Assembly (NCBI RefSeq): GCF_963676485.1
Contig: NZ_OY781114.1
Coordinates: 1,882,501-1,946,500, forward strand
DNA length: 64,000 nt
Reading direction: 5' to 3'
DNA from: an uncultured Cohaesibacter sp.
GTDB taxonomy: Bacteria; Pseudomonadota; Alphaproteobacteria; Rhizobiales; Cohaesibacteraceae
Shown in pieces: positions 45,705-56,108 of the stretch. Position 1 is the first letter of the stretch. Every line of letters starts with the position of its first letter. Below the pieces are notes generated by a model that was given only the letters and a program-made list of their open reading frames with translations, ran no database searches and was not told where the DNA came from. Position numbers and translations under genes: made by a program.

Positions 45705-47549
45705 ATGAACCGAGTTGATGTAGTGGTTGTTGGTGGTGGTCATGCAGGTGCTGAAGCTGCAGCAGCTGCTGCGCGTGTTGGTGCGTCTGTTGCTCTGGTG
45801 ACGCATAGTCGACATACAATCGGTGTGATGTCCTGCAATCCGGCTATTGGTGGTTTGGGTAAAGGGCATCTTGTTCGCGAGATTGATGCACTGGGTGGCG
45901 TTATGGGTCTTGCTGCGGATAGAGGCGGAATACAGTTTCGTCTGCTTAATCGGCGCAAGGGTCCGGCTGTGCAGGGGCCACGTGCTCAGGAAGACCGTAA
46001 ACTCTATCGTGATGCTGTACAGGCTCTTTTGGCTGACACTCCCAATCTTGTGATTGTTGATGGCGAAGTCGCTGACATGTCTATCGAAGAAGGATGTGTG
46101 ACGAGCGTGACCTTGTCTGATGGCAAGGAGATTGCGTGCGGCGCCGTTGTTTTGACGACGGGTACCTTCTTGCGAGGGCTTATTCATATCGGGCAAAAGA
46201 GTTTCTCCGCTGGTCGTATGGGGGACCCTGCTGCCAATGATTTGTCCTTGCGATTGATGTCTGAGAATTTTCGTCTTGGTCGTTTGAAGACAGGTACCCC
46301 GGCGCGCTTGAATGGAAATACGATTGACTATTCCTCGCTCGGCACGCAGCCGGGGGATGATGAGCCTGTGGCTTTTTCCTATCTGACAAACGCAATTACG
46401 ACGCCGCAGATCGATTGCCATGTGACACGCACGGTGCCTAAAACCCATCAGATCATTCGCGAGAATATTCATAAATCTGCGATGTATTCAGGCAAGATTG
46501 AAGGGGTGGGTCCACGCTATTGCCCTTCCATTGAAGACAAAATCAATCGCTTTGGTGATCGGGATGGTCATCAGGTTTTTCTTGAACCTGAAGGGCTCGA
46601 TGTCGATACGATCTATCCAAATGGTATTTCGACCTCGCTGCCGGAGGATGTGCAGGATGCCTATATTCGCTCGATTCCGGGCCTTGAGTCTGTCGAGATC
46701 AAGCAATATGGCTATGCGATTGAATATGATTATATCGACCCGACGGAGCTGAAAGCGACGCTCGAAACCAAGCGGGTGTCAGGACTGTATCTGGCCGGTC
46801 AGATTAATGGAACGACAGGCTATGAAGAGGCTGGGGCGCAGGGGCTGATCGCAGGCATGAATGCTGCGCGTCAGTGTGGTGATCAGGACGGTGTGGTCCT
46901 TGGTCGGTCCGATGCCTATATCGGTGTGATGATTGATGATCTGATTACGCGCGGCGTGATGGAGCCCTATCGGATGTTTACTTCCAGGGCGGAATATCGT
47001 CTTTCCCTGCGAGCGGATAATGCCGATCAGCGGTTGACCGATCTGGCTGATGGTTGGGGATTGATCGGTGAAGATCGCCGCAAGAGCTTTGGACAGAAGA
47101 AGGAAGAGCTTCAAGCAATTACGGCGCTGGCTCAGGAGAAGAGCTTGACACCGAATGAAGCGGAGCGGGTTGGGCTCAAAATCAATAAGGATGGGCAGCG
47201 GCGTACGGCTTATGAGCTTCTGGCCTATCCGGATCTGGATCTGAAACGCTTGACTGAGGTGTGGCCCGAGTTTGGTCATTTTTCGGAGAATGTGCGCAAG
47301 CAGCTTGAGATTGAGGCGCTCTATCAGGTCTATATGAAGAAGCAGACTGATGATATCGAGACCTTCAAGAAAGACGAGGCCTTGGTGATTCCATCGAACC
47401 TTGCCTTTGAGAATATCAATGGCTTGTCCAATGAGTTGAAACAGAAGCTGAAACATGTCCGCCCGCAGACGCTTGGTCAGGCCTCGCGTATAGACGGGAT
47501 GACGCCGGCTGCTTTGACGCTTGTGTTGGCGCATAGCAAGCGTATGTAA
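45705..47549 (+). CDS. mnmG: tRNA uridine-5-carboxymethylaminomethyl modification enzyme MnmG (GidA)
   Basis: FAD-dependent partner of MnmE. N-terminal dinucleotide fold [22 protein letters not shown], the GidA signature [29 protein letters not shown] near residue 270, [24 protein letters not shown] near residue 365, and the helical C-terminal domain. 614 residues. First gene of mnmG-rsmG-parA-parB, a classic origin-proximal string. Confidence 0.98.
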   Translation: MNRVDVVVVGGGHAGAEAAAAAARVGASVALVTHSRHTIGVMSCNPAIGGLGKGHLVREIDALGGVMGLAADRGGIQFRLLNRRKGPAVQGPRAQEDRKLYRDAVQALLADTPNLVIVDGEVADMSIEEGCVTSVTLSDGKEIACGAVVLTTGTFLRGLIHIGQKSFSAGRMGDPAANDLSLRLMSENFRLGRLKTGTPARLNGNTIDYSSLGTQPGDDEPVAFSYLTNAITTPQIDCHVTRTVPKTHQIIRENIHKSAMYSGKIEGVGPRYCPSIEDKINRFGDRDGHQVFLEPEGLDVDTIYPNGISTSLPEDVQDAYIRSIPGLESVEIKQYGYAIEYDYIDPTELKATLETKRVSGLYLAGQINGTTGYEEAGAQGLIAGMNAARQCGDQDGVVLGRSDAYIGVMIDDLITRGVMEPYRMFTSRAEYRLSLRADNADQRLTDLADGWGLIGEDRRKSFGQKKEELQAITALAQEKSLTPNEAERVGLKINKDGQRRTAYELLAYPDLDLKRLTEVWPEFGHFSENVRKQLEIEALYQVYMKKQTDDIETFKKDEALVIPSNLAFENINGLSNELKQKLKHVRPQTLGQASRIDGMTPAALTLVLAHSKRM

Positions 47550-47624
47550 TATTTGCAAAATCCGACTTTGTAGGCGGCAGGATAATGCGCTTCATTGTTG
47601 ACTTGTAAGGAATGGAAAGATCAT

Positions 47625-48272
47625 ATGGACGCTAAGGAACGCGGCATTGAGCTGATCAATTCAATGCTTTCGGTTTCACGTGAATCGCAGGAAAAACTAG
47701 GCCACTATGAGGCCTTGGTGCGTAAATGGCAGCCAGCGCAAAATCTGGTTGCGCCAAAAACGCTTGATGAAATCTGGGTTCGTCACATTGCAGATAGCGT
47801 ACAGATCTATGCTGCTTATCCGGAAGCGCGCCATTGGATCGACCTTGGGTCCGGCGCCGGGTTTCCGGGCTTGGTTACAGCCATTCTGCTGGATGATACG
47901 GGGGACGATTATTCTGTCCATATGATCGAAAGCAATGGCCGAAAAGGCGCGTTTCTAAAGACGGTGGCTCGCGAATTGGGGCTGAATGTGGTCGTCCACG
48001 GGGGCAGAATCGAAACGGTCTTGAAGGATTGGTCTGATCCAGTGGATGCTTTCAGTGCCAGAGCGCTCGCTTCTCTCGATAAACTCTGCTCTTTTGTTTA
48101 TCCTTATATTGGTGAAACTTGTGCGGGTGTTTTCCACAAAGGTCGGGACTTTGATCGAGAATTGCGAGAGGCCAGTGTTAGCTGGAATATAGATCTGGTA
48201 CAACAAGTGAGCAGAACTGATCCCGATGCGCGGATCGTTATTCTGCGCCGCTTATCACCCAAAAACGCATAG
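47625..48272 (+). CDS. rsmG: 16S rRNA (guanine527-N7)-methyltransferase RsmG (GidB)
   Basis: SAM-dependent methyltransferase for G527 of 16S rRNA. SAM motif WIDLGSGAGFPGLVTAILL near residue 75, then VHMIESNGRKGAFLKTVARELGL. 215 residues from the ATG at 47625. The N-terminal VSRES (residues 17-21) is encoded by a parS-like sequence, so the same bases serve protein and ParB. Confidence 0.97.
   Translation: MDAKERGIELINSMLSVSRESQEKLGHYEALVRKWQPAQNLVAPKTLDEIWVRHIADSVQIYAAYPEARHWIDLGSGAGFPGLVTAILLDDTGDDYSVHMIESNGRKGAFLKTVARELGLNVVVHGGRIETVLKDWSDPVDAFSARALASLDKLCSFVYPYIGETCAGVFHKGRDFDRELREASVSWNIDLVQQVSRTDPDARIVILRRLSPKNA
47673..47686. other. parS-like site inside rsmG
   Basis: GTTTCACGTGAATC within the rsmG reading frame, encoding Val-Ser-Arg-Glu-Ser. 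Confidence 0.8.
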
Positions 48273-48300
48273 TGAAACAAATGCGAAGTGAGGCCACTTT

Positions 48301-49131
48301 ATGAGTTCACTGCCTGAATCTCCCCGCGTTCTGACTCTTGCTAATCAGAAGGGCGGCGTAGGGAAAACAACAACTGCAATCAATTTGGGTACCGCTTTGG
48401 CGGCGATTGGAGAAACGGTTCTCATCGTGGATGTGGATCCGCAGGGCAACGCCAGTACCGGATTGGGGATAGACCGCCAGGCGCGTCAGATTTCGACCGC
48501 CGAATTGTTGCTCAATGAAGCGACCTTGATGGAAGCTGCCATTCCAACCGCTGTGCCGCGTCTGTCTGTTGCCGCTTCGACGATGGATCTTCTCGGGCTT
48601 GAGCAAGAGATTTCGGGTGATAAGGATCGCGCTTTCCGTTTGCGCAAAGCTATTGAAGCACATGGAAAAATGGGTGATGAAATTCCGGAGGAAAAGCGCT
48701 TTACCTATGTGCTGATCGATTGTCCTCCTTCTTTGAACCTATTGACGATCAATGCGATGGCTGCAGCGCACTCCATTCTTGTTCCGCTACAATGCGAATT
48801 CTTCGCACTTGAAGGTTTGACGCAGCTCATTCAAACTGTGAATCAGGTAAAGGGTGCTCTGAACCCCGAGCTTTCGATTCATGGTATTGTGATGACCATG
48901 TATGATAGCCGGAATAATTTGTCCAATCAGGTGGTTGAGGATGTACGCGAGCATATGGGGGATAAAGTTTATGAAACGATCATCCCTCGCAATGTGCGTG
49001 TTTCTGAAGCGCCATCCTATGGTAAACCGGCTCTGCTTTATGATCTGAAATGTTCGGGCAGTCAGGCTTATTTGAAACTCGCATCTGAGATTATCCAGCG
49101 CGAGAAAAAATTGCGTAACAAGGCTGCCTGA
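48301..49131 (+). CDS. parA: Chromosome partitioning ATPase ParA
   Basis: ParA forms ATP-dependent gradients that pull ParB-parS complexes to the poles. Deviant Walker A LANQKGGVGKTTTAINLG at residues 12-29, VDVDPQGNASTGLG (Walker A' region), and LIDCPPSLNLLTINAM (Walker B). 276 residues, without the N-terminal helix-turn-helix of plasmid ParA, so it is of the chromosomal type. parB follows after 84 bases. Confidence 0.98.
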   Translation: MSSLPESPRVLTLANQKGGVGKTTTAINLGTALAAIGETVLIVDVDPQGNASTGLGIDRQARQISTAELLLNEATLMEAAIPTAVPRLSVAASTMDLLGLEQEISGDKDRAFRLRKAIEAHGKMGDEIPEEKRFTYVLIDCPPSLNLLTINAMAAAHSILVPLQCEFFALEGLTQLIQTVNQVKGALNPELSIHGIVMTMYDSRNNLSNQVVEDVREHMGDKVYETIIPRNVRVSEAPSYGKPALLYDLKCSGSQAYLKLASEIIQREKKLRNKAA

Positions 49132-49215
49132 TTGTCGGGTCAGCATAACTGTGACAAAGGGAAGTCTGGCCCGTTTGCTCAAGGGCTTATACGGGTTTGA
49201 TGGGAATGCGGAAAA

Positions 49216-50085
49216 ATGTCGAAAAAACCAGCTGAAGGCAAACGTTTGGGGCGCGGATTGGCAGCTCTGATCGGAGATATGGATAATGAAGCGCAAGCGA
49301 TTGAGCGGGCTCGATCTCAACGGCGCATTCCTATTGAGTTTTTACGGCCGAACCCGCGCAACCCACGTCAGGATTTCGTTGAAAAGGATCTCGATGATCT
49401 GACCAGATCGGTTAAAGAAAAGGGCATAATGAACCCTATTCTTTGTCGTGCGGTAAAAGGTGAGGAGGATTCTTTCGAGATTATTGCTGGTGAACGTCGT
49501 TGGCGCGCCGCTCAGGCTGCTGGTTTGCACGAAGTTCCCGTTCTCATTCATGACGTGAGCGACAAGGAAGCTCTCGAGCTTGCCATCATCGAGAATGTTC
49601 AGCGCGCAGACCTCAATGCATTGGAAGAAGCACTTGGCTATGATCAGTTGATTGCTGAATTTGATTATACGCAGGCCGAGCTGGCCGACGTTATTGGCAA
49701 AAGCCGCTCTCATGTCGCCAATACCTTGCGCCTGCTGAAACTTCCAGAAAGCATTAAGGATTATCTCAAAAGAGGCGAGCTGACCGCTGGCCATGCTCGT
49801 GCTCTGATTACGGCTGAAAATCCTGAAGAATTAGCGCGCCGTATTGTCGAAGACGGAATGACTGTACGAGACGCTGAGAAGGCCGGCCAGGAGAAGGAAA
49901 AAGTCAAGGAACCGAAGCCGAAAAAGGAAAAAGACGCAGACACCGTGGCTTTGGAGAAGCGTTTGACCGATCGCCTTGGCTGGAATGTTTTCATTGCCCC
50001 TAAGAAAAAGGGTGGGGAACTCAAGATCCAGTATAAGTCTCTTGAGCAGCTTGATGCGATTATTGCCATTCTTGAGAAGCAATAA
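49216..50085 (+). CDS. parB: Chromosome partitioning protein ParB
   Basis: CTP-dependent clamp that loads at parS and spreads. N-terminal ParA-interacting stretch GRGLAALIGD, the CTP-binding domain (EIIAGERRWRAAQAAGL; AIIENVQRADLNALEEA), the helix-turn-helix (TQAELADVIGKSRSHVANTLRLLKLP), a charged Lys/Glu linker, and a C-terminal dimer domain ending LEQLDAIIAILEKQ. 289 residues. Its eight presumed binding sites surround the gene. Confidence 0.98.
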   Translation: MSKKPAEGKRLGRGLAALIGDMDNEAQAIERARSQRRIPIEFLRPNPRNPRQDFVEKDLDDLTRSVKEKGIMNPILCRAVKGEEDSFEIIAGERRWRAAQAAGLHEVPVLIHDVSDKEALELAIIENVQRADLNALEEALGYDQLIAEFDYTQAELADVIGKSRSHVANTLRLLKLPESIKDYLKRGELTAGHARALITAENPEELARRIVEDGMTVRDAEKAGQEKEKVKEPKPKKEKDADTVALEKRLTDRLGWNVFIAPKKKGGELKIQYKSLEQLDAIIAILEKQ

Positions 50086-50112
50086 GCCAAGATTTTGCAG
50101 AATTTTCGATAG

Positions 50113-50140
50113 AAAGGGAGCCATTTGGCTCCCTTTTTTT
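50113..50140 (+). terminator. Intrinsic terminator of parAB
   Basis: AAAGGGAGCC-ATTT-GGCTCCCTTT, ten pairs with a 4-base loop, then a run of T. Confidence 0.93.
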
Positions 50141-50198
50141 GTTGCCTGTTATCGGGCTTGTCGCGATGGCTTAAGCCAACGAAGAAGAAAAACGGGAG

Positions 50199-51428
50199 TC
50201 AATGCCGATGATTCTTGAAAAAATAGCCGATGGGCAGGACGGCAAGCAGGCAGATGAAGGTTGAGAGGCCAAATACGCCTGCAGGGTGATAATAGGCAGC
50301 GTGATCCTGGGTGAAGAAATGAAAAGTGCGGGTCATGATCAGCGGGCTAAGGATGGTCGTCAGGCTGGTCAGGCTGCCTATACCGCCTTGTAATTGTCCT
50401 TGGTGGGTTTCCGGCACTTTCTGGGTCATGAGAGATTGTAGGCCCGGTGTGGCCAAGCCGCCAAGCGCGGTGAATGGCAGGAATAAATAGATGACCCAGC
50501 CTTGAGTGATGAAAAGTAGCATGAACATGATCACTGCGCTGCTGAAAATACCGATGAGGGCGATGGTTAGCTCATCATGCTTTTTCAGCAGTGCTCCGAC
50601 CAGGAAAGCTTGCGTCAAGGCGTGGAAAAAGCCGAAGATTGCCAAGGTCAGACCGACCTGACGGCTGCTCCATTCGAAAGCCTCACGTGTGTAATAGGGC
50701 CAGACAGAGACATAGACATGATCGGCTACGAGGAAGAGAAATAGCGCAAGGAAGAGAGGCAGAATGCTTGGAAAGCGTACGCATTCTGCAAGGCCCTTAA
50801 AGGGATTGATGCCGGTCAGTGTGAATTTTCGCCTTTTCTCTATCGGCAGGCTCTCGGGAAATATGAAAAGTCCATAGATAAAATTGAGTAAAATCAGGAA
50901 GAAAGCCGCAAAGAAGGGTACACGCACGCCATAATCTGTGAGTATTCCTCCGATTAATGGCCCAGCTACGAATCCGGCTCCGAAACTCGCCCCCAAGAGG
51001 CCAAAATTGCGTGTGCGTTGTTTGCCGCAGGAAATATCCGAGATGAAGGCCGAAGCTGTGGCATGTGTGGCGCCGAATATACCTGCAATAAAACGGCCCA
51101 GAAAGAGGAGCCAGAGGGAATTGGCAAAGCCCATAATCAGGTAGTCAATGCCCAGTGCGCCTAGCGATACGACAAGGACAGGCCTTCGGCCGAAACTGTC
51201 AGACAGATTCCCCAAAATTGGGGAGACGATGAATTGCATGAAGGCATAAATGAAGGTCAGATAGCCGCCATAAATGGCCGCATTGCCCAGATTGGTTCCC
51301 GTTATTTCTTCAAGAAGATCCGGCAGAACCGGTGAAATAAAGGCAATTCCGAAAGCATCCAAAAAGACGGTGATCATTGCAAAATAGGCGGCGTGGGACC
51401 CATTTTTCTGGAGTCTGTTGAATGTCAT
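50199..51428 (-). CDS. MFS transporter, TCR/Tet-like exporter
   Basis: A 409-residue major facilitator protein with twelve predicted membrane segments. Motif A between segments 2 and 3 is GNLSDSFGRRPVLVVSLGA; GRFIAGIFGATHATASAFISD and GLLGASFGAGFVAGPLIGGIL are typical of the tetracycline-resistance (TetA/Bcr) group of 12-segment drug/proton antiporters. The substrate cannot be told from the sequence, and chromosomal members often are not resistance genes. It stands between parB and holA, which are usually neighbours. Confidence 0.88.
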   Translation of the reverse strand: MTFNRLQKNGSHAAYFAMITVFLDAFGIAFISPVLPDLLEEITGTNLGNAAIYGGYLTFIYAFMQFIVSPILGNLSDSFGRRPVLVVSLGALGIDYLIMGFANSLWLLFLGRFIAGIFGATHATASAFISDISCGKQRTRNFGLLGASFGAGFVAGPLIGGILTDYGVRVPFFAAFFLILLNFIYGLFIFPESLPIEKRRKFTLTGINPFKGLAECVRFPSILPLFLALFLFLVADHVYVSVWPYYTREAFEWSSRQVGLTLAIFGFFHALTQAFLVGALLKKHDELTIALIGIFSSAVIMFMLLFITQGWVIYLFLPFTALGGLATPGLQSLMTQKVPETHQGQLQGGIGSLTSLTTILSPLIMTRTFHFFTQDHAAYYHPAGVFGLSTFICLLAVLPIGYFFKNHRH

Positions 51429-51593
51429 TCTGTTGTCCGGATGTTGGGATCATCATGTCAATTTGGGGTGATCCACCGTGTAGGGCGTTGCTTCCATCAT
51501 GTTCAAATGATTAAAAATTAAAGTCAATCTCCAGCAGATAAAATGCGGTGGAGACTGCGCGCTTGGCAATGGTCTTTGCATGGTCGGGCTGTT

Positions 51594-51607
51594 GATTCAC
51601 GTGAAAC
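51594..51607. other. parS-like site
   Basis: GATTCACGTGAAAC (the GTTTCACGTGAATC form on the other strand) in the 350-base gap between the MFS gene and holA. Confidence 0.8.
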
Positions 51608-51739
51608 GACTTTGACCAAAAAGATAAGCTTTTTTAAGGGATTTTCTTGGCTATGCGCCATTAGATTTCAAACCGAAACAAGGCATATTGTTTTCACACA
51701 GTGAGAGATCAGAGAAAGCAAGGTCCTGATTTGAAAAAC

Positions 51740-51753
51740 GATTCACGTGAAAC
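51740..51753. other. parS-like site
   Basis: GATTCACGTGAAAC, 26 bases from the holA stop. The gap 51429-51778 shows nothing else recognised. Confidence 0.8.
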
Positions 51754-51778
51754 AATATTTAGCAAAGAAAAGCGGAGC

Positions 51779-52813
51779 TTAGCGGTTGCTGCGTTGCGCT
51801 GTTGCGGAGATCATCAGGAGTGTCTCGGAAATCACCGTGGGGGCCAAATGATAATGTTTGCGGCTGTTGGCTAGGCTTTGGGAGAGCAATTCGCAGGCAC
51901 GGGATGCCTTTTTGCTGTCCCAGATGCGCAATTGGCCCTGTATAAGCGGTTTGCGCTTGAAATGCAGCATGGGCGCCGCTTTCTCAAGGGCTGAAGGCGG
52001 CGGAGTGCCCTTGTCCATCAGGTTGAGTGCGCGTTCAAGCATTTGAAAATGACGCAAAGCAGCCGAGCCGATGACAGCTGGGTGATTGCCCGACCTGAGG
52101 CTCTGTTCAAGACGCCGATCCAGCTCTCCCGTTCTTCCAAGAGCTGCGGAATCAATAATCATATCAATTTGTTGGTTGGATGCGTCGCCAACAATATCTT
52201 CAATATGTTGCTCGGAAATTTCGCCGTCATCCATGGCAAAGAGACAGAGCTTTTGAACCTCGGCACGAGAAGCCATTCTATCGGCGCCCAGATTGTCCAG
52301 AAGCATCGTTCTAGCATTCTTAGTAATGGAGAGGCGGGAGAGAGCCAATTCTTCGTCTATGATGCCATTGAGGGTTTCTCTTGCATCCATATAGCAGGGA
52401 AGGGTGACTGCGCTCTGAGCCTTCTCTATGGCCTTGCGCAAAGGTGCCGACTTTTTAAGGTCCGCGGCCTTGATGATGATGAAGGCATCCTGAGGCGGGG
52501 TCGACAAAACAGGTTCCAGCGCCGGCATGATCGATTTGTTGCCACTCATCTGTATGGTGATGACGCGACTGCCACCAAACATCGAGATGGTGTTGGCTTC
52601 ATCGGCCAGGCGCAGAGGATCAGACGCTATATCCGCCGAATCGAGACGGATCACGGCAAAGGGATCTGTATTGTCCTTGAGGTAGGTTTTTGCGAGACGT
52701 TCGGCGCGTTCGGTAACAAGGCCCGGGTCCTGACCATAGATCAGAATGACCTTATGGGCATAATTGGGTTTGACCAGATAGCTATCGACCATATTGGTCT
52801 TGATTTGCGCCAT
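51779..52813 (-). CDS. holA: DNA polymerase III delta subunit HolA
   Basis: Clamp-loader subunit that opens the beta clamp. 344 residues with the AAA-like fold without a working P-loop: VILIYGQDPGLVTERAERLAKTYL at the start, and MDARETLNGIIDEELALSRLSITKNARTMLLDNLGADR in the middle. Alphaproteobacterial HolA is poorly conserved, but length, order and position before lptE-leuS support the call. Confidence 0.92.
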   Translation of the reverse strand: MAQIKTNMVDSYLVKPNYAHKVILIYGQDPGLVTERAERLAKTYLKDNTDPFAVIRLDSADIASDPLRLADEANTISMFGGSRVITIQMSGNKSIMPALEPVLSTPPQDAFIIIKAADLKKSAPLRKAIEKAQSAVTLPCYMDARETLNGIIDEELALSRLSITKNARTMLLDNLGADRMASRAEVQKLCLFAMDDGEISEQHIEDIVGDASNQQIDMIIDSAALGRTGELDRRLEQSLRSGNHPAVIGSAALRHFQMLERALNLMDKGTPPPSALEKAAPMLHFKRKPLIQGQLRIWDSKKASRACELLSQSLANSRKHYHLAPTVISETLLMISATAQRSNR

Positions 52814-52900
52814 TGTCTGCCTTTGAAAAACGGGGTTTGCCAGTTTTGAAGTCGGGAAACAGGCCGTCCTATCGCAAAAAGGGGCGGCCTGCTTCTAAAA

Positions 52901-53437
52901 TTACGTGCCTGCAGCGAAGAAAGCAGACAGGCGCAGCTGAATATCATTGGCAATTTGTTCGGCTGCGCGATTTTCGGCATCAAGCTTGGCGCGATCGTTG
53001 GCAAAGCGCTGGGTGCTTCTGGCAAATTCGGCCGTAAAATAGCTAGAACCCTTGGTTGCCATGGATTTGTCAGAGAGCTTGATGAGCGTGTAGGTGGCGG
53101 TCATGCTGACGCGTGTGGTTTTGGCAAGACCGGTTCCGCTTTCGATCGTTAGGTCATCACTTCTGGTTTTGGTATCCAGAACCAGCTTGTAAGCCGGTGC
53201 CTCTGGCAATCCACCACCTGTGAAGGCAAAGATCAGTTTGTTGCGGATTTCCTGCTCGATGCGGTTATCTGCAGGAGCAATTTCCACTGAAGAAAGCTCA
53301 GTTGCAAGCATTTGGCCAGATGCCGTGGTCGAGGAATAGAGCGGACGAACCTGACAGGCGGAAAGGCCAAGACCCAGGCCCACAAAGAGGGCCAGGGTCA
53401 GAATTTTCGTCTTGTTATGATTGTCAGATAACAACAT
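52901..53437 (-). CDS. lptE: LPS-assembly lipoprotein LptE
   Basis: Outer-membrane lipoprotein that plugs the LptD barrel. Signal peptide [17 protein letters not shown] with lipobox LSAC, so the mature protein starts at Cys near residue 28; QVRPLYSS is the typical sequence after it. About 178 residues. The ATG at 53437 lies 14 bases inside the end of leuS, so the two are translationally coupled. The longer frame to 53557 is a shadow of leuS. Confidence 0.9.
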   Translation of the reverse strand: MLLSDNHNKTKILTLALFVGLGLGLSACQVRPLYSSTTASGQMLATELSSVEIAPADNRIEQEIRNKLIFAFTGGGLPEAPAYKLVLDTKTRSDDLTIESGTGLAKTTRVSMTATYTLIKLSDKSMATKGSSYFTAEFARSTQRFANDRAKLDAENRAAEQIANDIQLRLSAFFAAGT

Positions 53438-56042
53438 TGACGATCCTTTTGGGCACGACAATGACCTTGCGCGGAGCTTTGCCATCCAGTGCTTTGATAA
53501 CGGGTTCAGATGCGAGTACAGCCTTTTCGATTGTATCTTTATCTGCGTCCGCGGCAACGGTTAATTCACCGCGCTTTTTACCATTGATCTGAATGGGCAG
53601 CGTTATTTCGTCTTCCGACAACATGGCGCTATCAGCTTGTGGCCAGCTTTGCGTTGAAACAAGCCCTTTCTTGCCCAGCTGTGACCAGCATTCCTCGGCC
53701 AGATGCGGCATCATTGGAGAGCACATCAGCAACAGGAGCTGCATGGATTCATCAACAACCCAACAAAGGGATGCATCCTTGTCCAGCTTTTCCTTTTTGG
53801 CAGCTGACGCAATGGCATTGACCAACTGGTAGATCTGGGCAACAGCACGGTTGAAGCCGAGTTGCTCGATGGTGCTTTCAACTGTTGCCAGTGTCTTATG
53901 GCTCAGTTTGCGCAGGGCAAGAGCTTCATCAGACAGGCTATCTGGCTTGGAAAGTGTCGAAGAATCAAGGAATTCGGACACATCAAGTGTCAGTCTCCAG
54001 ATGCGCTGGATGAAGCGGTGCGCACCTTCTGCGCCAGCTTCCGTCCAGATGACGTCACGTTCCGGAGGGCTATCGGAAAGCATGAACCAACGGGCGGTAT
54101 CGGCGCCATATGTTTCGATAATATCTGTCGGATCCACGGTATTTTTCTTGGATTTCGACATTTTCTCGATAGAGCCGATGGTGATGGTTTCGCCGGTTTC
54201 CTTATGGACAGCAGTGCGTTTGCCGTCTTTTTCTGAGACGGTAATCTCTGCCGGGGCCACCCAGCGACCATCTTCACCTTTATAGGTTTCATGCACGACC
54301 ATGCCCTGAGTGAAGAGGCCCTGGAAGGGCTCTTTTACAGTCATATGGCCAGTTTCGCACATGGCGCGGGCGAAGAAGCGGGAATAGAGCAGATGCAGAA
54401 TGGCATGCTCGATACCGCCGATATACTGATCAACAGGCAGCCATTCATCGACAGCTTTCTTGTCGGTTGGAGTGGTTTCCCAAGGCGCTGTAAAGCGTGC
54501 AAAATACCAGGAGCTGTCCACGAAGGTGTCCATGGTGTCGGTTTCGCGCTTGGCCGCCTTGCCGCATTTGGGGCAAGTGCAATCACGCCATGTCGGATGA
54601 CGATCAAGCGGGTTACCCGGTTTGTCGAAATTGATGTCGTCCGGCAGCTTGATCGGAAGATTTTCTTTTTTCTCCGGAACCACACCGCAATCCGGGCAAT
54701 GCACCATCGGAATTGGGCAGCCCCAGTAACGCTGACGGGAGATCCCCCAGTCGCGCAGGCGATACTGGGTTTTGCGCAGAGCCTGAGGTTTGTCGCCAAT
54801 CATCACGGCTTCCAGTTTGGAGGCGACCGCGTCTTTGGCGTCTTCAATGCTCATGCCATCAAGGAACTCTGAATTGAAGATGGTGCCTTCGCCAGTGTAG
54901 GCCTCATCGGCAACCGTGAAGCTAGCCGGATCGGCATCCTTTGGCAGCACCACAGGGGTAACCGTCAGGTCGTATTTGCGGGCGAAATCAAGGTCGCGCT
55001 GGTCGTGCGCCGGACAGCCGAAGATCGCGCCAGTGCCGTAATCCATGAGGATGAAGTTGGCAACATAAACTGGTAATTCAATAGAAGAATCAAGAGGATG
55101 CACAACTTTTAGGCCGGTGTCGAAGCCGAATTTTTCGGCTGTTTCTAGCTCGGCTGCGGAGGTGCCCATCTTGTGGCATTCTTCTACAAATGCTGTCAGC
55201 TCGGGATTATCCTTGGCCAGTTCTTTTGTCAGCGGATGGTCAGCCGACAAACCCAGGAAGGATGCGCCAAAAAGCGTATCAGGGCGCGTGGTGAAGATTT
55301 CCACATCGCCATGGCCATGCACTTCTTGGCTTAACTGGAAGCGAACCTGCAGGCCCTCGGATTTGCCGATCCAGTTGCGCTGCATCAGCCGAACCTTGTC
55401 AGGCCAGCGTGTGAGATTGTCGATCTCGGAGAGCAAATCATCAGCAAAATCAGTGATTTTGAAGAACCACTGGGTCAGCTCACGCTGCTCAACCTCGGCA
55501 CCGGAGCGCCAGCCTTTGCCATCGATGACCTGCTCGTTGGCCAGAACTGTCTGATCTACCGGGTCCCAGTTGACCTTTGCGTTTTTGCGATAGGCAAGAC
55601 CCTTTTCGACAAAGTCGAGGAAGAGCATCTGCTGACGGTGATAGTAATCCACGTCGCAGGTTGCAAATTCGCGTTCCCAATCCAGCGACAGGCCCATCAG
55701 CTTCAGCTGGGCGCGCATGGTTGCGATATTTTCGTAGGTCCAGTCCTTGGGATGGATGTTGTTCTGCATGGCGGCATTTTCCGCCGGCATACCGAATGCA
55801 TCCCATCCCATCGGGTGCAGAACATTAAAGCCCTTGGCGCGCTTGTAACGGGCGACAACGTCTCCCATGGTATAGTTGCGCACATGGCCGATATGAATGC
55901 GACCGGATGGATAGGGGAACATCTCCAGCACGTAATATTTAGGTCGTGGGTCATCATTCGTGGTTTGGAAGATTTTCTGGGTATCCCAGGTCTTTTGCCA
56001 GCGAATTTCCGCTTCGCGTGCGTTGTAGCGTTCATTAGCCAT
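53424..56042 (-). CDS. leuS: Leucyl-tRNA synthetase LeuS
   Basis: Charges tRNA-Leu. Class I signatures are [20 protein letters not shown] (HIGH motif, residues about 43-55) and [13 protein letters not shown] (KMSKS, about residue 630); the CP1 editing domain has VFTTRPDT-type sequence ([18 protein letters not shown]) and [22 protein letters not shown] and CPKCG zinc knuckles are present. 872 residues. Its end overlaps lptE. Confidence 0.98.
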   Translation of the reverse strand: MANERYNAREAEIRWQKTWDTQKIFQTTNDDPRPKYYVLEMFPYPSGRIHIGHVRNYTMGDVVARYKRAKGFNVLHPMGWDAFGMPAENAAMQNNIHPKDWTYENIATMRAQLKLMGLSLDWEREFATCDVDYYHRQQMLFLDFVEKGLAYRKNAKVNWDPVDQTVLANEQVIDGKGWRSGAEVEQRELTQWFFKITDFADDLLSEIDNLTRWPDKVRLMQRNWIGKSEGLQVRFQLSQEVHGHGDVEIFTTRPDTLFGASFLGLSADHPLTKELAKDNPELTAFVEECHKMGTSAAELETAEKFGFDTGLKVVHPLDSSIELPVYVANFILMDYGTGAIFGCPAHDQRDLDFARKYDLTVTPVVLPKDADPASFTVADEAYTGEGTIFNSEFLDGMSIEDAKDAVASKLEAVMIGDKPQALRKTQYRLRDWGISRQRYWGCPIPMVHCPDCGVVPEKKENLPIKLPDDINFDKPGNPLDRHPTWRDCTCPKCGKAAKRETDTMDTFVDSSWYFARFTAPWETTPTDKKAVDEWLPVDQYIGGIEHAILHLLYSRFFARAMCETGHMTVKEPFQGLFTQGMVVHETYKGEDGRWVAPAEITVSEKDGKRTAVHKETGETITIGSIEKMSKSKKNTVDPTDIIETYGADTARWFMLSDSPPERDVIWTEAGAEGAHRFIQRIWRLTLDVSEFLDSSTLSKPDSLSDEALALRKLSHKTLATVESTIEQLGFNRAVAQIYQLVNAIASAAKKEKLDKDASLCWVVDESMQLLLLMCSPMMPHLAEECWSQLGKKGLVSTQSWPQADSAMLSEDEITLPIQINGKKRGELTVAADADKDTIEKAVLASEPVIKALDGKAPRKVIVVPKRIVNVVI

Positions 56043-56066
56043 GGATCGTCGCCAATGCCTCGTCTC

Positions 56067-56108
56067 TAGAGCATTTTCGGTAATTCAAAAATCAGCGAAA
56101 ATGCTCTA
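56067..56108. repeat. Intergenic palindromic repeat (TAGAGCATTTTCG type)
   Basis: Arms TAGAGCATTTTCG (56067-56079) and CGAAAATGCTCTA (56096-56108) are perfectly complementary over 13 bases with a 16-base loop. Repeats beginning TAGAGCATTTT are common between genes in Rhizobiales genomes. Only one copy is in this window. Confidence 0.75.
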
